Below are positions 20,679 through 31,800 of a DNA stretch of 64,000 nucleotides, piece by piece. The stretch is from Hyposmocoma kahamanoa (lineage: Eukaryota; Arthropoda; Insecta; Lepidoptera; Cosmopterigidae). The stretch lies in assembly GCF_003589595.1 (NCBI RefSeq), contig NW_020654080.1, positions 4,709,397 to 4,773,396 of the forward strand, written 5' to 3'. The notes below the pieces were generated by a model, which did not search any database, was not told where the DNA came from, and saw nothing but the letters and a program-made list of their open reading frames with translations. The translations under genes and the position numbers were made by a program. Positions within the stretch are counted from its first letter, which is position 1, and each line of letters starts with the position of its first letter.

Positions 20679-20748
20679 TTGTTTACAACGAAAAAAAACA
20701 ATTTTAACCATTAATTAAAACTACGGTAACATTATTTACAAACAAAAA

Positions 20749-21783
20749 TTAGTTCACACTGCTTTCGGCCTCTGATTTTGGTAGAGATGGTGGTTGTTTG
20801 ATCTTAGGTGCTCTATAATCGTAGTGTTCAAATTCTGGGTACTTCTTTATGATTTCACTATATGCATGACAAATTCTAGCAAATTCCGTGTTAGCAATTT
20901 GAAAAGGACGAGTCATTGGATCTATATCCGCCATCTTGTACATTTTTATTGCCATTTCATTCCTCACTTCTGCCGGAAACAATGTCTGAGCACCACGAAT
21001 TGAATATTTCTGTCTCATGTTGAATATCTGACGAACAATCTTCTCAATTAATTTAAAAGGCAGCTTAATTATTGGTTGCTTTGTTGGAGTCAATGTCACA
21101 ACTCCTACATCCACTTCGGGTTTTGGAAGAAATGCAGACCCAGATATATCAAATTTATAGTTTACATTGCACCAATTCTGACACATAACGGATAGTCGAC
21201 ATCTCTGTTTATCCATTATAGGTGCAACCATCCGTTCTGCAACTTCTTTTTGAAATGTTAATGTCATTCTCGTTCGTCCAAATGCCCAAGGACCCTCTTG
21301 CTTAGATATCATTTCCAGCCATCTTATAATAAGTATAGTTGATACGCTAAATGGTAAATTACCAATCAAATTCACAGGAGGAGGAGCATCATGCCAGTCC
21401 CTCTTACAATCACCAGGAATGAAATGCGCGATATCAGTTTTCAAAATGTCACCAGTTATTATATCTACATCTACTTTGTCTTTACAAGCATCAGCTAGCA
21501 GCTCTAACGAAGGGAGAAATCGCCGGTCTTTCTCGATCAAGATAAGCTTTCGCGGAGCCTGATGAATAATTGATCTCGTGATACCTCCAGGTCCAGGGCC
21601 CACTTCACAAACCACATTACCTTCTATATTGCCGGCAGCACGCACTATTTTGTCAATCAATCGTGGTTCCATAAGAAAGTTCTGCGATAATTCCTTGAGA
21701 GCACGGAGTTTGTACAATCTAATAACGTCCTTGATACTCGGTAAAGGAGGTAATCTTAACGGCAACGTTTTAGCGGCAGCCAT
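20749..21783 (-). CDS. TFB1M: Mitochondrial dimethyladenosine transferase 1 (TFB1M/mtTFB1)
   Basis: This 344-residue KsgA/Dim1-type methyltransferase dimethylates two adenines in the 3' stem-loop of mitochondrial small-subunit rRNA, which mitoribosome assembly needs. Visible SAM-fold motifs: SQNFL (33-37); EVGPGPGG (60-67, glycine-rich SAM loop); EKD (84-86, acidic end of strand 2); TGDIL (110-114); catalytic NLPF (142-145); and FLPKPEVDVGVV (218-229), typical of the family. Length matches animal TFB1M (about 345). A cleavable mitochondrial presequence is not obvious, although the N-terminus is basic with few acids. The ORF has no intron. ATG at 21783 is the natural start: the upstream frame belongs to COA3, and the COA3 stop overlaps this ATG (TAATG). 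Translation therefore probably needs reinitiation or leaky scanning. Confidence 0.97.
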   Translation of the reverse strand: MAAAKTLPLRLPPLPSIKDVIRLYKLRALKELSQNFLMEPRLIDKIVRAAGNIEGNVVCEVGPGPGGITRSIIHQAPRKLILIEKDRRFLPSLELLADACKDKVDVDIITGDILKTDIAHFIPGDCKRDWHDAPPPVNLIGNLPFSVSTILIIRWLEMISKQEGPWAFGRTRMTLTFQKEVAERMVAPIMDKQRCRLSVMCQNWCNVNYKFDISGSAFLPKPEVDVGVVTLTPTKQPIIKLPFKLIEKIVRQIFNMRQKYSIRGAQTLFPAEVRNEMAIKMYKMADIDPMTRPFQIANTEFARICHAYSEIIKKYPEFEHYDYRAPKIKQPPSLPKSEAESSVN

Positions 21784-22052
21784 TATTGCTGCACCTTCGG
21801 GGGTTCGTTGAAGTCGTCGAGGAACGTCTCCTGCTTTACAGCGAATATCGAATAAAGATAAATACCAAACACCCCGGCGCCAATAGATAAACCAACCATA
21901 CGATTTCTTCGCGCAGTAAGTTCCAATTTTTTAACGCGCTCACGGTTTTTCTCCTCGATTATTCTCATATAATCGAGCGCAGCTTTGTTTAAAACGGGAT
22001 CTTTGCCGTCAACACCGCTGCTGTTTATTTTAGGTTTGTAGGAGTCTCCCAT
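21783..22052 (-). CDS. COA3: Cytochrome c oxidase assembly factor 3 (COA3/CCDC56)
   Basis: This 89-residue inner-membrane protein of mitochondria binds newly made COX1 and supports complex IV assembly. It has a polar N-terminus, a charged helix likely to form a coiled coil (about 25-48, IIEEKNRERVKKLE), a basic pair, one membrane span (about 52-71, MVGLSIGAGVFGIYLYSIF), and the family C-terminal motif KQETFLDDF (73-81; compare human SQERFLDEL). The start is ATG at 22052, with G at -3 and G at +4; the frame stays open further upstream but has no ATG there. The stop TAA (21783-21785) shares its last base with the TFB1M ATG. In Drosophila CCDC56 is encoded in the 5' region of the mtTFB1 transcript, so the arrangement is conserved. 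Both products act on mitochondrial gene expression. Confidence 0.92.
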   Translation of the reverse strand: MGDSYKPKINSSGVDGKDPVLNKAALDYMRIIEEKNRERVKKLELTARRNRMVGLSIGAGVFGIYLYSIFAVKQETFLDDFNEPPKVQQ

Positions 22053-22709
22053 TACGAGAAAATAATTATCGTCGCAACGCAAATAACCTCAAATTACCAG
22101 AAACGAATGTAATATGAACGGAATGACTGAATTGAACGAATAGTTATAAACTACACGAAGGACGGAATGAATGATTCCTAAAATCATAGGACTTCAACAC
22201 GTGCCTTTTTGTCCGAAAAAAAAAACTTACTGATGAATTGATGAATAAAGGAGTACTTTTTTGAATATTGATTTCGTTTTGTGAGAAGAACTCCAAGATA
22301 TTAAACCTAAGACGCAAACTACTAACGTATTTTTAAATTTTAGTATAATATCATTGACTTTAATTACCTACCTAAATTAATCTATGCCTGTTTTATATTT
22401 ATTTTGAATGAAGTCCTCAATTGTTTGTTATTTATTTAAACAACCTGAGACACAGTTTTTGTTCGAGTAAGTTCCTTGTAATACAATAAATCCATACAAT
22501 AACAAAAACAGCTGTTCATGACATTTTATTTCACAACATGCACAAACAAAACAAGGCCCATGCGCGCATTTGTCTCTTTCTAAACAATGTATCCCTTTCC
22601 TTCACATTCGAATCAAGCAGCAAGTCAAGTCAAAGTGTGTTTCACTTCGTGGAGATACGGTCGTGCGTTCTGGGGTGCACTTCGCGATATTTTTGTGTTT
22701 GTGTTGAAA
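22053..22709. promoter_or_regulatory. Divergent promoter region, COA3-TFB1M (-) and FBXO25/32 (+)
   Basis: Head-to-head genes leave 657 bases between start codons. No TATA box at a convincing place and no known operator were recognised. The last ~170 bases before 22710 are probably 5' UTR of the F-box gene. They carry several upstream ATGs, including one in frame at 22587. Transcription start sites cannot be fixed from sequence alone. Confidence 0.5.
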
Positions 22710-22810
22710 ATGCCCTTCTACTCGAAGGACTGGCGATCACCTGGTGAAGAATGGGTTAAAACTCAAGAGGGATGGGAAAAGAAGAAAGTTCTTGAATGCA
22801 CAGCACAGAG
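22710..22810 (+). CDS. FBXO32: FBXO25/32 exon 1
   Basis: Codes residues 1-33 plus two bases; donor GTGAGC at 22811. ATG at 22710 is chosen because MPF..DWRSPG..WVKT is the conserved family N-terminus. An in-frame ATG at 22587 would add 41 residues with no family match. Confidence 0.93.
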
Positions 22811-25800
22811 GTGAGCTAGTGTTGCAAAACAAACTCGATCCTTTGTTCACATTTAGTTCAACGCAACTAATTTACATTGACCATTTCCCTAATAACACCT
22901 AACTGCGTTTCATATTCTAGTGCTTCTTCAAAAACAATCTAACGCTTAATACAACTAGACGTATATATTTAAAAGTATGTTGTGGTTGTTATAAAATGTG
23001 CTTGTTTTTATATTGTATTGCAGATTTCCTGCTATTAACTATAATAACTCTGACGATAGCCAAACAAAGTCATGGTAAGTGCTATTCAACTTATTTAATA
23101 GATGTATAACAATTATAGTCAGTTCATATAATCAGCTGTTTGTGTTTTCGTTTCGTTTCGCACGTATTGATTTTCTTCCGCGAGGCTCCTTGTTCTGCCT
23201 TAGTTGTATACGTAAAAAGCCTTGCCTTGTTTTTACATCTTTCGCTAAATCATTATTTTGCGATAATCTTCTATTTTCGCATGGTAAAGAAATAGGCACT
23301 TATTTTTTTGTATATGTAGAAAAAGTAAGGCAGCTTGTATTTGTTCTGCGCTGAACTAGGCAAAAGGCATTTTCTTCTCCGTCCTAACATTTCACTGACC
23401 TAATTTTCAGCTGCCCATAGGATTTAAGACCTTGTAGCAGTTTCGTAATAAGATTGATTTTTATTCAAGTAGGTTTAACGTATAACTTTAAAGAGTATAA
23501 CGTTTTTCAGTCTACCGTTTGTTATTTTACCGTTACAATGAAAAAAAAAATATGTTTAAAATTCAAATACGTAGGCTCAGATTACAAATTTGTAATCTGA
23601 GTACGTAGGTACTTAATTTGAAAGCTTAAAAAATAATACCCTTGAAAGATGTAGATTCGTTTTCTTCCTATTTCATTGCGGAAAGGCAAGCCTATAGACC
23701 ATGCACCCTAGTATTTTTTTAACGCATTTCTGAAAGATATAAATTAATATTTTCTACATTTAAACAATTTCGTTTTTGTTCTATTCGTCCTGAGAGTTTA
23801 TTACATTTAAAATAAGTTAGTGTTCCTTCCAGAAAAAAGAAAAAGTTATCTACTTGAACAACCTTGCGGTTTTCAAAACAACAAAAAAAATTGTTTTTAC
23901 ACAACATTACATACAACGTACCATATATACAACGTTACCGTCTATTCAATCTGGACACACGCCGAGCCGAAAGAAAGGATGTTTCCTAAAGTTAGGATTG
24001 CAATTTGGCAGATTTGGGTGTATGTAACATTTTCTTATCTTCCCCAAGATCAAAGGAAGCAAAATTGTTGTTGTATATTGTTGATTTGGGAATTAAGTGA
24101 AGACCGTTGATGATGTTTAAAGAGTCCGTCATTACGGGGATGACATTTTCTAATAAAAAAAACCCTCCATAAATAAAGAAAAAACAGCATTACCTTCTAC
24201 GTCCCTTTTGATAACGTCTATTGTCTTTTTATCTGTGACCCGCATTGACCGTATGGTAACCCGACATAACCCGATTTTACTTAACTCAAATTTTGCCGTA
24301 TCTATTCTTAACCTAATTTCATATCTGTCACCATTATTCAGTACCACGTTAAAAAGTTGATTAATTTTTTTTAAATAAAATATCAAGTGACGGGGCGAAC
24401 AAGTCGTGCGCTATGGTAAAATAGACGCCTGTCCATAACAGTTGCAGTGCCACTCCAGAGTTTTAAATCGCAAAGACCTGAGTAGCACTGCCACTGCGCC
24501 TGTCACCTATAGATATAAGTTGACAGGTGCCTTGTGTCTGTAATTTCACCAGCACCCTTACCCTTGAAAACTGGAACACAATAATGCTGACATTACTGCT
24601 TGGCGGCAGAAGCAGGTAAGGTGGCAGTACTTACCTGGACGAACTCTGTCACAAGGTGCTCTACTGCTAATAAAATTTGTTATCGTAGGCTATCTCTTTA
24701 TGGCTTTCCTAATATTTTTTTCATTTTGTTAATGTCTACATAAATGTAGTCATAATATAAATAAATTGCCATAATTGCCACGCTGTAAATAATCGAAATT
24801 GGCGATGAGAGTAAAGCTGCAATTGAACAAGGAAATGCTGCTGTTCGTTATTTCTTGTATTTTGTTCCTCATTTCCTTTCACCAATAGCGACGAGAAAAT
24901 GCATTACGTTACGTAATACGTAAATACAAAAAGCGATATATTAACTTTTGTCAATTTCAAATACAACTGTCAAAGCGTCACAAAGCTGAAATGTTATTTT
25001 TCGGTACACTTGTTGGAAAAGTTACTTTTACAGCGCGGAAATTGTTTTTACTTATGAAGACTAATTTAAAAGAGTTTGTTTTGAATAAATTATAAAAATT
25101 TTAATGATGAAATTGCAGGCACACGGGTCATGTCTACTTATGTCTCAGGGTGACGGGCACGGTGGCGGTGACCCGCAGAGCTTTGCGATTTAAAGCTCTG
25201 AGTGGCACAGCAACTGTTATGGACAGGCGTATAGCTTACCATCAGGCGCACGACTTGTTCGTCCCGTCACTTAATATTATAAAAAAAAATGTGTAGAAAC
25301 AAGAACGCAAAACATAACTAAGCAGTGATTATAAATTTTGTTTATTTTAGTTTATAATATATTATTTTATTATTATACCTCATTTCTCAAAAAAAAAATC
25401 ACATATATGAAGTTTATGGTCTATAATTTTAATTTTATGTACAGTATGCCTGTTGCAATTTATTGAAAACAAACCCTTACGCATGCGTAATTATTTCCAA
25501 AACTCGATGTTGTTTTTATTATTATACTTTGTAACACATGTATTAGTACATCAAGTGACACGCGGATATTATGGATTAACTGCACCCAATGTGTTAATTA
25601 TAGAAAAATATGCGCTGCTTCCTCAAATTTGCTGAAAAATTTTGCAAACTCGGGTGCCAAGGTTATAAATCGTACGCTTACGCCTTAACTCGAACTTCGT
25701 AATGTCTACTCGTTTACAATATCCTATTTTCTGTATTAGTAATGCACACTATTATTATATTCCAATCTACAGATACGAAACATTGCATCATATGTACGTA

Positions 25801-28800
25801 AGGTATGATAAAAAGCGGGTATTCGAAAATAAGCAACAGTACTGTATGTATTCAGTTTACAAACTGCATGCATTTGTTTATAAAATCTGGGTCGTGCTGA
25901 AACACGCCCAGGTCAAACCACTCGAATGTGAAATTCTAGGCCAACTTTGATGCTATTTTCTTTTGCAGATTGTACATACATGCAGTTCCAAATCTGTGCT
26001 ACGAATTGAATTTGTTTGTGAAGCATAGTAGGTACAAACATTATTTAAATACGCTCGAGTCCAAAGAGTAAATATTTTATATAATGAAAAGGATAAAAAA
26101 TGTTAGTAAAATGAAAAAAAAATCAAATATTATTAGATGCGAATTTATTCTACTCACGAGCTCGAATTTTTTTTCAACAACTAATTAACTAAACTCGAGA
26201 CGGTACATGGCGTAGAAGATACAAACTGCGTTTAGTTGTTACATCAATGTATTGTAAATGGAATACGTGAGAAAGGCTTCATAATATTTCTCAAGTTTCT
26301 GAAGCGTCAATAAAAGCAAAACCGTAATGTTATTTACCTGCAAAAAAGTAATAAAGTTTGTGAATTAAAGAACACAACGACAATATAATTTCGAATTATA
26401 TTTTTCGCATTCCGATTTCTGCGCCATTATCTAACATGCATTCAGTATTTTATTGCTTTGTTTGTACCACGCTTGTACATACATACATAAGCTGGGAATA
26501 TAAACGCCTGTTTATTCAATACTTAAAATACTATTTAGGTATGCGATATAGAAACCAATCGGGAAACTAAACAACTCTTTAGTAACACAAATACTACTTC
26601 GTGTTGAGTCTGTTTTTGACCGACTTCAAAAAAGGAGGAGGTTCTCAATTCGACTGTATGTTCTTTTTTTTGTATGTATGTTACGCGATAACTCCGGTAT
26701 TTGTGAACCGATTTTCATGATTCTTTTATTTTTTTTTGAAAGGGGTACTTCCATAGTGGTGTCATTTAATTTTGAAGACACCTTTAAGATTCATTTTAAA
26801 CTTTAATTTAGGAGCAATTATTTTAATGATTGATTTTGCTATTTCTCCAATTCAAGGTTTTTCTCTCAATATACTTTGAGTAGTGAGAACCGATTATTAT
26901 TATCTCCAGTGTCAAGTCTTGTATAGTGCCGAACTAGGGGATATTTCAATAAAACTTAGCAAATAGACGTAATTCCACGTACTTTTGAGATCGGTTTTTT
27001 TAGTACTCTGTACTGAGATTATTTTTATTTAAAACGACTTTTCAGAAGAATTTCTCATTTCATCATCATCATCATCAACCCATTTATACGTCCCACTCCG
27101 GGCACGGGTCTCCCCTCAGGCGAGGGTTTTCCGAGGGTTGTGAATCCTTCCCCCCGTTCACACGGCATTGCACTGCACGTTTTTTTTGTGTTCGACGTGC
27201 GTTTGTACGTGTGTGCGTTTTTTTGTAGGACAAACACCGTGTGAACAGTTCTACATCTAATGTATGCGCCACTGTTTATTCAGTTCGGATTTATACTGCG
27301 AAAAAACGTGCAGTACAATGCCGTGTGAACGGGGGGTTCTTCGACGTGCACGATGTTTTCCTTCACCGGAAAGCTCATGGTGAATTTCAAATTAAATTAA
27401 GAAAAACTCAAAATTGCGAACTCACGGCCTCTGCTTGAGAGGCGGTAGGCCAAATCATTAAAAAGGAAAATACAGGCCAAAGGAATTGCAGCAATCCCGT
27501 GTATTTGATCGATAGATTTAAAAATAAATTAACAAATTAACCCCTAAACGGAGAAAAACGTATACGCTCAAAAACGTAATTACGAAATCGACTCATCCGA
27601 AGAACAGAGTCCGATGTGATTATATAGCGAAAAGATATACATTACGAGAATAATTTCGTTATTCAAACTAAGGCCCATGTAAAGGTGTTTTGAGAATTTA
27701 TATATATTATTTCGTTTCGGAAATATAAAATCGAACAACGGTCGATCTGACATCCACAGCGAAGAAGAACGAACGAAATGTACTATGATCCCGAGAATAA
27801 CTAGACTTGCACATAGATCTTTGTTCTACGGATGAGTCGAAATGTCAAATCGCAACGTTGGCTTCGTCAGGTATTTTTTTATAGACACAAATATACATCA
27901 GCAACAGGCTTCGTCACATAAAAATTAATAATGCAATCTGTCAGACTAAGTTACTTTTTAATTGACTATAAGAATGAAAAAGACCGCTCTGAATCTTTGC
28001 TTGTTCAAACGTCCCCATAACACTGCTAGCATTACCGCGCTGAATAGCCAATGAAATTGCTTGCATCAGGTAAACGTATAAGCAGTCCATTGTGTGGTTC
28101 GCTCGCAAACATTTTACTTGTTGATTTGCAAACAAAATATCGAAATAAATAACGCTTGAATATCCATTCAATTGACATATAATTCAAAATAACATCTCGT
28201 GTTAACAACGAAAATACCTTATAATATACCTAATGATTCTTTTAAAACCAAAAACGTTCAAGTCAAACGGCATCCTAAACGCGAATAAAAATCCTTGTAG
28301 CCGGTATATAATACCTTATGCGTTTAAAGATCTTATTTTATGTATGTATCGAAAGATTTTATTACGGCGTGGCACCAATATGGCAACAGGTTGTTATACA
28401 GGATGTTTTAAATAGGGGAATTAAGACTTGTAGCTTACATTACTTTTTATTTCATTAAATGACGGGAGGAATGAGTCGTGAGCTTGGTGGTAAACGACAA
28501 GTCTGTCCACATCAGTTACAGTGCCATTCAGAGCTTTAAATCGCAAAGATCTGAGGGTCACCTACTGCCACTGCGCCCTTCACCCTCAGACATAAGTTGA
28601 CAAGTCCCATGTGCCTGTAATGTCACCAGCACCCTTGGGGCGCGTGTACACGCTAAAACAGTCGCCGTGTCCATGCAAGAATTCGTGTAGTTTGTACACA
28701 CCAACTGTGTACATTGCCTCGGCGCCGGACAAGAAAAAAAATCTTGTCTTCCCCCGACTCGATGCGCTCTGCCGCTATTGTATGGGGCGCATTGTCAGTA

Positions 28801-31800
28801 AACGAAAACGTTTATGCGCGTGGACTGGTGGTGCAAAATACCACTGTTGCACCACTAATTTTATTGCGAGTAGCAAAATGCATGATTTACTTATAAGTTT
28901 AGTAGAGGAACGACCCGTATTGTGGGATCAAACCTTAGATAAACGACGTACTTTTGAGGCATGGAGAGAAATATTTATTATTCTTAAGGAAGATTTTCAA
29001 GAAATGACAAATACAGAAAAAAAATTATTATTTGATAAACTTTTACTCATGTTGTCGCAGTGTAAGAAAGAGGGTACGAAAATTGTCTTTTCGTTGCAAA
29101 ATCGGATGAATGTAGTAAATTCTCTTGTATCTTTTTTCTTACATATTTTTCTATACAAAATAATATTTTAAAAAAATGGCTATTGTTTTTGGTTAGTAGC
29201 AAAACGACAAACGACGTAGTAAAACGACAGCTACCTGGAAGACTGGTTAATGCACTAACACGTTTACCCTACACACGTCTGCCCGAAAGCATGCGTATCG
29301 TGTACATACTCATCATTTTCTTGTCTGCAACAGACACAACATATTTTCGTGTCTAGATCTGACAAAGTTCTTGTCGTGTACAAGACCATTCTCATCTTTT
29401 CTGTAGCAGACACGTCGAAATTCTTAGCGTGTACACGCGCCGTTACCCTTCCAAACCGGAACGCAGTAATTTACTGCGTAGGTAAGTAGGTAAGGTGGCA
29501 GTACTTCGCTGGACGAACTCTTTCACAAGGAGCTCGATTGCTACTCTACTTGTTCGCCCCGTCATTTTATATCTTAAAAAAAGGAGGTATTACTTATTAT
29601 TAAGTTTATCCTTAATAGGATAAATCCCGGTAATCCCGGAGATTGCTATAAAGTCGCATGTTGTACCTGAATTTTTTTTGTGCAATAAGAAGTTTATTTA
29701 TTTTAAGATGTTTGCTATGGGATTGGAATTGCAATGTCTACGTTAAAGAATCTTATTTTATAGAAAGATGCCTATAATCACTCAATGTTGTCGTATTAGT
29801 TTTATAATGAATTTAGAAAATTTATCATACATTTTACTAGCTCGGCTTATTTATGGAAAGCCGCGGAACATTTTAATGCTATATTAAAAGAAAATATACA
29901 TTAATCTGCTTCTTCAAAAAGAAAAACATCCTACCTAATTGAATATGCGGTGGTTGGTTGACACACGAAAAGGATCCGCCCGCCCACGAAAAAATCTATA
30001 TGTCCAAACGTGACTCAAAAGTTGCTTGAGACATGTCCCGACAGGAAAGCGGACGGGATGTTTATTTTTAACGATAAGTTCTTATGTCGTTTGGAAGTGT
30101 GTTCATTTTTTAACCGACTTCAAAAAGGAGGAGGTACTCAATTCGACTGTATTTTTTGTATGTTCCGGAACATCGAGCCCTTCGATATTGTGTTAAAAAG
30201 AACATTGAAAAAAAAAATTGAAAATTTTTCCGCTTCTAAAGAAAAAAAAGTCGGGTTTTTCGTAGTTACAGTTTTTACAGGAATTGATTTTTAGTTTAAC
30301 TATTTTACGTTTCAGTGGCGAGACGTGAAAGTTGTTGTTCGTAAAGCCGCATCAAAGCTAAAAAACCTTAAGAAAAACTGGCGCCTTAGCGACTCTGATA
30401 CACAATTTGTTAGCACACAACGTACATCACACAGCTTCATTTCACTGGTTATCTCATTCTACACTTAAAATGTAGCACAAAATGGAGAAAATTATTTTAA
30501 AATATTTATAATATAATAATATTTGTTAATACGTGGAAAATTTTAGGCAAGCCGGTGGAAATCGAGCTATATGTCCATATAACTACCCACTGTTACGTTT
30601 TTAATTATTTTTTTTGTCATTTAAAGATGCTCTATAGCCAATGCTAAATAAATAAATACCGCCTCCAAACTCGCAAGTATCTGCAGATGGATTATTTTTT
30701 CTTGACAGAGAATGATAGGACTAAATTGTAAACGAGTCACTCACAACATATAATTATATTTTAAAAGATTATAATGTCTATAAAAAATACTAAACTATTT
30801 TTTCCACGGAAGCAATCGGCTTTGCAAGATTGTGCTCGAATAATGTCAGGTGTGCGCTCGGTTTTACAAGATTAAGAAGTGTCAGTTTGGACCTACGGTG
30901 TGGCGAGTTGCCCGCGATAGTCACTGNNNNNNNNNNNNNNNNNNNNNNNNNNNNNNNNNNNNNNNNNNNNNNNNNNNNNNNNNNNNNNNNNNNNNNNNNN
31001 NNNNNNNNNNNNNNNNNNNNNNNNNNNNNNNNNNNNNNNNNNNNNNNNNNNNNNNNNNNNNNNNNNNNNNNNNNNNNNNNNNNNNNNNNNNNNNNNNNNN
31101 NNNNNNNNNNNNNNNNNNNNNNNNNNNNNNNNNNNNNNNNNNNNNNNNNNNNNNNNNNNNNNNNNNNNNNNNNNNNNNNNNNNNNNNNNNNNNNNNNNNN
31201 NNNNNNNNNNNNNNNNNNNNNNNNNNNNNNNNNNNNNNNNNNNNNNNNNNNNNNNNNNNNNNNNNNNNNNNNNNNNNNNNNNNNNNNNNNNNNNNNNNNN
31301 NNNNNNNNNNNNNNNNNNNNNNNNNNCGAATAGAAATCGCAGAAATTCGATGGTCTCTCTCTCTCACTCTCTAGCGGATACCCTCAATGTCAAATTGACC
31401 ACTCCCTAAAAAAGATAAACGACCGGACTATTTTTAAGACCGTATATGTCCATAAAAAGGGACGTGTATAGAAGTATGTAAATGTATAGAAGCTAAATGA
31501 TTATGAATAACTAGTTAACACTTACATGCTTAACAATAATATTGGGAAAATAATAAAATACCGTAACTACGTGTAAGTCATAATAATTTCATAATATTTT
31601 TTAATTAACCGTTGTGCTGCCCTGCTTTTTGTAACTAACGCATTTTGGCAACTTTCCAGATATAAGATCAGTCTTAAGCAATTTTAATTTATATTTATAT
31701 ACCTTTGCGCCGGGATCAGTCAGGGGTGGGCTTTGTGACGAGAGTGAACACTGAACCATGTAATTTGTAATTTCTTGACTTATTGAAATTATTTGTTATT

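Larger units (their letters stand above)
20412..20748. other. Shared 3' region between TRIT1 and TFB1M
   Basis: Only 337 bases separate two convergent stop codons. The two opposed poly(A) signals sit about 30 bases apart, so the mature 3' ends probably overlap. No coding potential was seen. Confidence 0.75.
28446..29545 (-). repeat. Family A copy split by a Harbinger element
   Basis: A matches at 28446-28637 and 29443-29545. A short + strand A end (29546-29583) follows directly, making an inverted pair. Confidence 0.85.

Noticed and set aside
22053..22082. COA3 start further upstream at a TTG
   Set aside because: Not an ATG; ATG at 22052 has a good context and fits the usual length of the protein.
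30830..31374. Open frames across the 400 N gap
   Set aside because: They exist only because N runs contain no stop codons.
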